The notes beneath the pieces are model-generated. The model was given only the letters and a program-made list of their open reading frames with translations. It had not been told where the DNA came from and ran no database searches. 64,000 bases of DNA from Trichopria drosophilae (lineage: Eukaryota; Arthropoda; Insecta; Hymenoptera; Diapriidae), in assembly GCA_030407085.1 (NCBI GenBank), contig CM059583.1, positions 21,116,001-21,180,000 on the forward strand, read 5' to 3'. Position numbers and translations under genes: made by a program. This document shows, piece after piece, positions 50,630-60,300 of the stretch. Each line of letters begins with the position of its first letter. The first letter of the stretch is position 1.

Positions 50630-52256
50630 TCAACTCGTTAATCACCCTATCAGTATATGGTACTAAGCGAAGAACCGCTGTGGTAGCAACTCGAGGTGGG
50701 CGGCGGACTGAACGGAACGAACATAACCTCGCAAGCGACGGGTCACGTTCAAAGTCCGCCGATCACGTCGTACTCGCACTACGTGTAAGAATTTTCTACT
50801 CGAAGATTTCATTACGGGAAGAGTGATTTTTCGCTTTAAGGCATGGAGCTTCGCAATGCAATTGATTCACTCGATGATCGAGGCTCTCGAATCTTACGGG
50901 CTCGACAGGACAGTTCCCAGTGGCGCGCGCCGCGACGATCGGTATGCGATCGGAGAGCGATCCCACCGAAACTTCATATCCTCCCCTAAATAGGACACCT
51001 TCGATGCTCGGTCCGTAGAGTTGTAGGTGAACCGTGTTCTTGCAGATAGGTGGAAGTGTCATATTATATCCGTCCCCTTAGATTGAGTTTCCAGTAATGA
51101 GAAATGCCGCTTAACACGGCCGAGTCGAAAGAGTGCGGGACGCTTTATCAATAGTTGTCGGAACCCCTTTTACCTGCGACGCGTCGTCGAGGTTAGATTA
51201 TTCAAACAAGATTTTCACGCACACGCAATAGTCCCGAGTATCGAAGAAGACGTTTCTTTCTATGGGTCTTCTTCGCGCATCGAGCATCGATCCATATATA
51301 TTTTCCACACGGCGAAGTTTCGGCATGGACTCGGATCAAATTCGCATCGCGACTCATTGACCGTTGCGAATTTCGTCGAGTCCTAATTGGTAGACAGAAA
51401 GAGAACTTGTTTTTACGCAATCCAAAGTACGTATCGCTATTCTTTTACATGCTCTTACAAGTAAAGGGAATTTAGAAAAGAATTAATAGAGTCGTAACTA
51501 TCGATCGAATAACAAGGACCGATTTTCCACCGCCTGCGTGTAAGGAACAGCGAGACCCGTACGTTCGTACGTTTGATCTCAGAAACTCGCGATCCCGGGC
51601 AAACGTATCTCGTAAACGTCGCGAAAGAGATGGAATCTTATTATATGTTTTCTTCCGAATGCTGTATGCGATATTTTCCAAAAGTTAGGTTATGTTCCCT
51701 CGCGTCGCTTAAATCGTTGAGGCTAACCTAAATTTTCGAACGCCTACGGTACTCGCGACGAAGGCAACTTTCGATGCGTAGGAGTAATTTCGATACGTAC
51801 GCCGACAGGTCGTGACTTTCTTCAAGTTCAGGACTGAATTTCAGTGTGTCGTTACGTGTTAGTGATCTTTCGGTCGTTCATCAATTCGATAAATATTGTT
51901 AGGACTCGCTTGTGCTTCGTCGACGCCGAGAACAATTCGGGCAGTATTTGAGTCGCGAGGAAAATTCGAATTGGCCGTTTGTACCCGTGGCATTTATCTC
52001 GATGCATTTTTTGTAAAGCTGAGGATGATCAAATACTGCCGAGTTCCGGGAAGCCGTATCGACAAAACACTTAGAAAAACCGAATGTTCGGTACGAATGC
52101 GTAGCCATATTTGTCTAGGGACTATATGAACAATTTATTTTTCCAACGTGCATATCATATCATTTTTATAAGGAATTGGTCAAAGTTTTTGCGAAATATG
52201 CTTCGAAGCGCCGGGACAGCTTGCCGTAGCAGCATTTACTTGATTTCACTTTTTAC

Positions 52257-52321
52257 TCTCTCTCTCTCTCTCTCTCTTTCTCTATCTACGTAAATATAAA
52301 TATATATATTATATATATATC
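52257..52321. repeat. (TC)n then (TA)n microsatellite in the Cals 3' UTR
   Basis: About ten TC dinucleotides with one TTTC interruption, followed after about 15 bp by TA-rich dinucleotides. A pyrimidine tract followed by an AU-rich tract in a 3' UTR could bind PTB- or ELAV-type proteins; this is inference. Confidence 0.7.
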
Positions 52322-53721
52322 TCGTCCAGTCGGCAGGACCACGCTTCTTCTAGGCGTGTCTCCGATTCGCTTCCAAAAGTTTTACGTTATTCTACATCAC
52401 CGTTCCACTCTGCAATCCAGGGGGGAGTGCGGCTTTCGCTTCGGTTAGGCGCAAAATACTCAGATCCTGATAACCGGTCGTTTGCGAACGATTCGGCGAA
52501 GAAAACTGCTCGGAGAACACGCCAAGTAATGTACTTAACAGATAATTATGAAAATGACTAAGTGCAGAGAATAAAGCAAACATATATATTATATATAAAC
52601 ATATTATATGGAAACACGTGTACCTGCGAGTACTTCCGGTGCGCGTAGGTAGATGGCGTTTCCGAGCATCGGAAGGGAAGTAACCGCGACGACTCGTTCC
52701 CATCCGGTCTGTTCGCGACTCGAATATTACCACGATAAGTATAAAAAAAAATAAAGGGGAAAAAAAACTGTTTAGCGAGAGAAACAGAAAAATCAATTTG
52801 TAACGCACTGTTGTCGTAGTTTCGGTTCTGTTAAATTCTGTTCGTAGACGGCTAATATCGTAGGGATGCCGGATCGATTAAAAACGGTCGATCTTTTTCT
52901 AATTCGAGACTTTTAAGGTTATGTTGCGACGTTTAAAAACGTTTAATGGATGGAATCTACTAACTAAATGTTTCTTCACACTTGGAATTCCTTTGTTTTG
53001 ATGACTAGATCGAATTTTTGCAGGTAAAGGATCGATCTTGTCTAAATTAGAATCGAATCGCGGCATCTCTGTCGTAAACGTATGTATGCAAGCACACCTA
53101 ACGTATGAATACATGTTTAAAAAAAAAGAAAAAAAAAATACAGAAAGCGAGAGCACTATCCGCACACCGACTCGCGCTGAAGGACGGCGAGAGCACGAAT
53201 GCACACACCGCAAGTGGCACTTACAGAAAGCGACGATTAACGGCGAAAAGCGCGATCGGTCGTCTAGAGCGAGCTCCGACTAAAATTCCCTCCTAAAAAA
53301 AAAAACCGATGTACGTGTTAACTAAATAAGATTTCTCGTGAAGGAATTATCATCGGGTACTTATTTGTACCTCGCTGCATGTCTTATTCGTTCAGCGGTA
53401 GAGGGGTCGCCAAGACCAACGGGAAGAGAGAGGGTTGTATCGCTAGGCAAAGTGTTCCGCGATTATTATCCAAAACTAATTTGTAAGCGACACACCGAGC
53501 CGATCAGCGCGTCTTCCGTGGCGCACACAAATGTCAAATTACCTTGTTAAATCCGTAAAAACAAAAGCGACTGTTCGACAACAATATTAGCAATAGCGAC
53601 ACAAAACGGAGCGACACTGCGACATACGAGACACACGCGCATACACACTGCACATGCTAGAATTATGGAATACTATCTTAATGACATATAAATAATATTA
53701 AGGCGTCAAGTGTATTTGTTT

Positions 53722-53727
53722 AATAAA
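53722..53727 (+). terminator. Poly(A) signal of Cals (AATAAA)
   Basis: TTTAATAAAGGTGTACATTC is a canonical hexamer with a GT-bearing stretch just after it. It is the last one before composition falls back to the background. A second AATAAA at 53,817 could extend the transcript by about 95 bp. Confidence 0.6.
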
Positions 53728-53745
53728 GGTGTACATTCGAAAAAA

Positions 53746-54215
53746 AAGACTTGTTTTATGTACAAACTGCAGATTCGCATATATATATTTTTGTTTTCAA
53801 GACTGCTTGCGCTACAAATAAAACGACTTATGTATAAGCTATATACAAATGCCACTGGCATACATAAATTAAATACATTCACCTAAAGTAACGTTGCACC
53901 GGCGATGGTTAACCATCGACGTCTCGGCAGGTAATGTATGTACAGGTTATGTTTGGGTAAAAAACGATTTTTTTTTTTGGCAACCGACTTACGACGATTT
54001 TATCGACCCCTGTTACTTTTTGGCTTTCGGCGAAATGATGCACTCGGTGGCTGATTCGTCTTTCACCGAAGATTCTCGTTGAATATGCGATTAATGTTAT
54101 AGTTCATTGAAAAAGACACTGCTTCACCCACTGTCCTAGGAGATCCGTTTTAGACGATACTTCGCAAAGCTGCACAGTTTCAGAAGGAACCGCGAAAGTG
54201 CTCGCTAGTGCGATA
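53746..54215. other. Inter-gene segment between convergent Cals and Dymeclin; likely Dymeclin 3' UTR
   Basis: About 470 bp lie between the Cals poly(A) signal and the Dymeclin stop. The half next to Dymeclin (53,990-54,215) is fairly GC-rich and probably its 3' UTR. No clear AATAAA on the minus strand was found, so the Dymeclin 3' end may reach into the Cals 3' UTR. Confidence 0.5.
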
Positions 54216-54386
54216 TCAGCAAACGACAATTGTCGTTTGTTCAGTCGAGTTTGGCGAAAAGGCCTTTATGTGTTCCGCGTTCCAATGCAAGAGGGCGCCT
54301 TGGCACACGACGCTCCAAACGTATGGGATGAAAAACTCCTCCGGCTGCTCTTCTTCGACGTATTTAAATTTCAGTTCTGGGAATTT
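54216..54386 (-). CDS. Dym: Dymeclin terminal coding exon
   Basis: Starts after the CAG acceptor at 54,387-54,389 with KFPELKF, reads [18 protein letters not shown] and ends ...TEQTTIVVC then TGA. The ATG four codons upstream of the acceptor is intronic and not a start. The tail after the WN position (about 20 residues) is not conserved with vertebrate Dymeclin. Confidence 0.95.
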   Translation of the reverse strand, partial: KFPELKFKYVEEEQPEEFFIPYVWSVVCQGALLHWNAEHIKAFSPNSTEQTTIVVC

Positions 54387-57300
54387 CTGTTGTGGCATAT
54401 CAATTTTTTAGTTTTTGAGGTTAGGATGTAAAGTGGGTAAATAACAGTTTATGAACGTACCCTAAGACGGTCTTTAGGCCATTGACTCGTTCCTTGCCCA
54501 ATCGCTTCCAGGACTTGGGTTACTCCCAATTGCGACTGGTCTTTTTGCTCCAATTTATACGAGAAGAAGTTGATAACCTAAATAAATTAAGGCATTTTTA
54601 TGTTTTATGTACGAAATCGAATTTGAACATTTACATCTTATATTTTTCCATCCTGCTTTTTCTGAGCCCGAAATGGGTTTTTAGCTAAGAGTGCAAAAAA
54701 ATTAAAACATAAGTCTTGGTGATGTACGGTCCATTGACTAATAATCCTCAGGATGGAATAGAAGTTGTATTAAGATACTTTAGTTACGTTTCGGATAATA
54801 ATATTCTTTTAATTATTGAATTTATCCATGATGTAGTCTACTTTGTCTTCTGGAACTGCGGTTAGTATGTCGTCGACAAATCTTAAGAAAAACGGAGGTT
54901 TTCTGATTAAAATCTTCACTAAATTAGCTATGATCGCTAATAACGCAAGCGGCAAATGAAGAAATTTTGACCAGCGTCAGGTGAGATTGTCTTATTTCGG
55001 TTAACAATAACCAAATTTCGATCTTGAAATATACTTTATAAGTAAAAATGTATTTAAAGTCTTTGTCTTGGGATAATATTACCAAATTACGACTTAAAAA
55101 TGACTTCATAGTAAAATTGTACTTGAGGTATTTTTTGAAGTCAAATCTAAATTTCGACCTCTGTTCTGACTTGATAAACAAACGGAATTTAAAAGCGGAA
55201 TTAGGTTGTATTTTTTTGTAAATTTGACCTCGTGAATTTCCCTAATTTTTACTTAAAAGTCAGAATTACCAAAAACTTAGAATGATGCTATATTTTACTT
55301 CTGGGACTATGATGACGATTTCTGTTATTACTTCAAAGTCGAAATAACCACAAAAATTGCCCATAAAGTTAAATATGTAGAATGTTTAGTCAAAAAGGCC
55401 AATAAACTAGACCTCATAGTAAATCGGACTACTCATACCTTAATAGTCCAGTCACTATGTACATTTGAAAAAAACAAAATTCCTAGTAACAATTTTTTTT
55501 TTCTAGGTTGTAGGGGACATCGAGAAAAGCTTAACTCTCATTTTTCAGTACCTGAGAGCGCGTGCTTCTTTTGCTACACTAAAAAACGTAAAAAAATCGT
55601 TTTTTGGCGATAACTCGGGTTCTAATAAGGCAAAATACTTTTATAATAGCTCATTTTAACGGGGTTTTCCCGCTCTACAAATTATGTTGTATAACTTTTT
55701 TCTGATTAATCGATTGTTTTCGAGATATCGAAGAATTAAGTAAAATAAAAGAGATAAATTTTTAGTTTTTTTGCGTTTTACTCGAAAGTTTCGATCGGAA
55801 ATGAAAAACTTTTCAAATAAAAGTTGTAGAGCATAAAAAAATGAACAATTTTCATATATTATACGTTCACTTTTGTTGAAAAATACTCCTTGTAGAGCGC
55901 TCTCAAAGTGTTTCGCGTTCAATTCGTCGAACATTATTTACAATTTTCGAGGTGCCATAAAAAATAACTTGTACAGCATCATAAAGCCTGTGAAAAATAT
56001 ATATTATATTAATTTTGTATAATAGTAAAGTCGGAAATCCCAGGCGCAGCGATTTCATGCCGCGTAGAGACACAGCCGATTCACCGCTGAGCCGCTGACG
56101 CGGAACTCGCACTTTGAGAGCGCTCTGCAAGGAGTATTTTTCAACAAAAGTGAACGTATAATATATGAAAATTGTTCTTTTCTTATGCCCTACAACATTT
56201 ATTTGAAAAGTTTTTCATTTCCGATCGAAACTATCGAGTAAAACGCAAAAAAACTAAAAATTTATCTCTTTTATTTTACTTAATTCTTCGATATCTCGAA
56301 AACAATCGATTAATCAAAAAAAAAGTTTAGAACATAATTTGTAGAGCGGGAAAAATGAGCTATTATAAAAGTATTTTGCCTTATTAGAACCCGAGTTATC
56401 GCCAAAAAACGATTTTTTTACGTTTTTTAGTCTAGCAAAAGAAGCACGCGCTCTCAGTTGCTGAAAAATGAGAGTTAAGCTTTTCTCGATGTCCCCTACA
56501 ACCTAGAAAAAAAATTGCTACTAGGAATTTTGTCTTTTTCAAGCCTTTTTTTTGTACATAGTGACTGGACTATAAACACATTTCAGCGAACGCGTGCAGC
56601 TCTATTTAGTCTTTTTTTACTTTGCATTTATATGTCTCACAATCGTCTTCAGGGACACTTGAAGCATTACGTAAAGTTAAACAATTACTCTTTGGCAATT
56701 TGAAAACATTGTTCGTCACCCATAAATGGGACACGTAGCAATACTCCAACACTGTAAGGTATCCACGTTTTTTAATTACAGCGACAATTTTAAAATAGCT
56801 TCCATCCATTTTGCAGTCTGGAATGTGTACTTCCACGTATGAAAACATGAATAATTTTAACTAAAAATGAGACGTGACGAATGCAACAGTGAATAGAGTT
56901 ACATGTAGATGTACAATGAACATTATATATGTTGACTATAAGTCTTTAACTTGAAAGTCAATTTCATTGGACATACATTGGTTGAAATTACTTAACTATA
57001 ATATCAATTACTTGACGCTATTTAAGCCTTAGAAGTCGAAACGTCTCAAATAGGTAAATTTGTCTAAGAAGGAAAAATATTTGGGCATTCTCACTTTGAA
57101 GAAATTCGACGTATAAGTTAAATTTTAAAGTAATTCTGACAAATAAGTCGAAAAAACCTATAAGTCATAAATTATCCATCCGCCATAGAAAGTCAAATTA
57201 TAACCTACAAATTTTTACGTTAAAAATATTTTATTTTGTTGCCTTTTATTGATTTTAATTAACAAAATAAGTAAGATTTCTAAATATTGGACATCAAATT

Positions 57301-60300
57301 ATTGAAAATTAATTTTTTAAACAATCCAACGAAAAACTATTTTTTTTACCGAATAATTTATAAATTTAATAATTGTTAAGTGTATATTTCATTGAGCCCG
57401 TTAATTTTTTAATGATGTAGTATTAAAATCTAGACAGAAAATTTTAAAGCATTGTGAAATATACATCATGTTTCTCGTAATATTTAGCTTTTCAAAAACA
57501 ACGCGTAAGATGGAATAATTAGTTATATATATGTATGTATATCCATTTTTTTCGGACTTATATTTCAGTTCCCATACAGCATAAACATGATATGCATTAT
57601 ATGAATATACATACAGTTATATTAGAGTCGCCATCAATGCAAATCATTTTACAGTAAAACCCCTCTTACTTGAACACTCGCTTTCTTGAACACCCCGTCT
57701 ATTTGAACAAAATAACCTCGTTTATTTGAACGATTTCTACTTCCCCTTACCCCCACTACTCGCTCTTACGCGAATACAAATTCCAATGCGCGTGCGCTAC
57801 TCACGTCGGACGGGCATATTGCGCGAGGAGTGGGGACAACTGTAAGCGTTCAAATAAACGGGGTCGGAGAGGAAATACTGGCTCGACCTTGTTCAAGTAA
57901 GAGAGAGATACGTTCACGAACGACTAATAGTGCGTAATTAGGTCGAAATTACCAAAATATTACTAATATTCGACTTACTATTGGTCTATTTGACCACATT
58001 GGCCTGTGACTTGCAGATAAAAATGCCCTCTGTTACTTAAGTCCTTTTTGTCCCCACTTACTTCCAAATAAAGTCGATTGGAAGTAAAATAAGTCGCGGC
58101 CGTTTGGTCATTCGAACCATTCTGAAGTCGAATTTACCTAATTTCGACCTATTTTACTACTTGGGAAAGAAGATACATGGGATAGAAAATAAGATCACGT
58201 TCACCATGGAACAAGAAGTAAATAATAAGATTAATCTTTTGGATTTATGAATAATAAGAAATCATAATGACTCGTTGGACATAGACTGGTATCATAAGCA
58301 GACTTGGTCAGAAAGATACCTCCATTACTCTTCGAATCATCCTTTAAATTACAAAATCAGCGCAATTTACGGATTAATAGACAGGGCAACCAAATTAGCG
58401 GATATTAGGTTCAGAAAAAAGAATCTAGACCTAGTAAAAAAAGTTCTGAACATAAATGGTTACCCAGAAGACCTTGTCAAAAAAATGTATCAAGAAAAGG
58501 GTTTATCTATTGTATAATAATGAAAATAAAAACAAACATCAATAAAATACAAAAAAAAACAACAAGCATACCTTATGTTAAAGGTCTAAGTGAAACTGTG
58601 GCCAAAATCTTTAAAAACGAGAATATTAGGACAGTACACAAGCCCTTCAATACAAATATTGGACAGATCAAACCTTTTAAGGATAAACTTGATATCGGTA
58701 ACCACAATAACGTTGTTTATCTCATTCCTTGCAGCCATTGTAACGAGGTCTACATTGGACAAACAGGGAGACTATTGACGATTAAGGAACATAAAAAAAA
58801 TATTCTAGGACCCCCTAACAAATATACAGTGCTAACACAACATCGAATTGAAACGTCCCAAGATTTCAACTACAAAAATTTCAAGATCTTAGCGAAGGGA
58901 CCTAATAAAATCAAGAAATTTCAGCTAGAAAGAACTTTAATTAAAATTTGTCTGAGAGTAACGCTAGGTGCAAAGTTCACAGTTTGTTAATTAGGTCTGC
59001 AATGAAACACTAAATATATGTGTGCTGCATTTATTTTTGAAACTTAACAGTCGGCATTATAAGTACATGATTAAAATTGATAAACGAGTTAACTGGAACT
59101 TCACAGTAAATAATTTGGTTTTTTTATATCATTTTTTTATTGGTTATATTTTTTTCTTTTTTAACAATTTTTTATGTCTCACATTTCATCGATAATATAA
59201 GAATTTAATAGTCCTTCTTTATTACAAATTTTACATAAACCTAAATTCCAACCTATAAACTGACACTTTTTCTAACCTTCAACCACAATATTTGATTCTA
59301 TTACATATATTTATATATATATATATATATTTCCAGATGACTCGTTTACTTTATCCATGCATTTGGATTAATAGTCATTTCAAAATTCCAAATTAGAGCC
59401 TTACAAGAACTTTCTAATTATGGTGAAAGTTTCATTAGGTACTCAGTTTATATAATAATGTTCATTGCATAATTTATGTATAAATTTTTTTCTGAAGAGG
59501 GCCCATATTAGTGGCCGAAACGTAACTAAAGTGTCTTAATAAAACCTCTATTCCATCCCGAGGATTAGTAGACAAAGGAACGTGCATCACCAAGACTTAT
59601 GTTTTAATTTGTTATTTTCAAGAAAGAGGTCAAGAAATTAAAATACAATTTTTCCTAGAAAAATTACATAATGTTAAGAGTACAAAAAACTACAAAAAAG
59701 AGCTTTTCAACTCTGGCTTTCGATAAATTTTTTTGTATTTTCTGCTACGTTTGCATTCGCTACTCGCTACGATGGTTTAGATCTAGTAGGATAATAAGTT
59801 TCACTAAAAGTTGACGTCATTAGAAATAAAAAGAATACAAGATGGCGGGTCAAAGGAACAAGATGTTCATTTTTCATTTTTAAAGCATTTTTGAGATCAT
59901 TAGCAAAATACAACTGTCATTATAGACTTATGCAAGTATTTTCTGTCCAATACTCAAAATTCAAGATAGCGCACAATAATTATTGATCGAAGCAATTACG
60001 GATTGCAGGAAGAATGTTTTTCAGGCAAAAGTTTTGTATCGTGCTTTAACCACTTCACTGGTAATGTATCATATATGTACATCTTTAAATAACTTCCACA
60101 GTTCAAATTTCAATATGGTGGATCCAACATGGCGACTACAAGTTGTAAGATTTTCTGCAAATTTTTGTTTTCGCATGGAAACCCAGTGGAATTTGTTACG
60201 TGGGGGGTTTTGAGATCACACATTACGAATCAGATCTCAGATTTTCAAAATTCAAAATAGCAGATCCAAGATGGCGGACAGAAATGCAAAAAGTTACTTT

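Larger units (their letters stand above)
50630..53745 (+). other. Cals: Cals 3' UTR, about 3.1 kb
   Basis: From the stop codon to shortly after the AATAAA at 53,722. It is much richer in CpG than the introns and intergenic DNA, with no long coding frame that continues the domain order. Earlier AATAAA words at 52,569 and 52,748 could give shorter isoforms. It includes a (TC)n tract and a (TA)n tract at 52,257-52,321. The exact end is inferred from the signal only. Confidence 0.65.
58195..59613 (+). mobile_element. Penelope-like element piece B: RT thumb, GIY-YIG nuclease and 3' end
   Basis: Plus-strand remnant holding, in order, the RT C-terminal part (58,195-58,517), the GIY-YIG endonuclease (58,520-58,990), a non-coding tail with a hammerhead-like motif (59,492-59,520) and the terminal sequence shared with piece A. 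Order and spacing are those of Penelope-like retroelements. It begins almost exactly where the reading of piece A stops (FNN / [10 protein letters not shown]), so the two could be parts of one insertion rearranged by inversion, an arrangement known for this group. Confidence 0.85.

Noticed and set aside
53990..54218. Coding-looking minus-strand frame (GCT GAT ATC ... QWVKQCLF) after the Dymeclin stop, first read as a frameshifted continuation
   Set aside because: The terminal Dymeclin exon is already full length relative to the family and ends in TGA. The second frame has no known counterpart and is treated as 3' UTR.
55656..55934. 92-codon open frame on the minus strand
   Set aside because: It lies in one arm of the large foldback. 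The residues are low-complexity and the mirror arm would encode the same on the other strand.
58275..58990. Two adjacent open frames as host genes
   Set aside because: They match the RT C-terminal part and GIY-YIG nuclease of Penelope-like elements and are separated by a frameshift.
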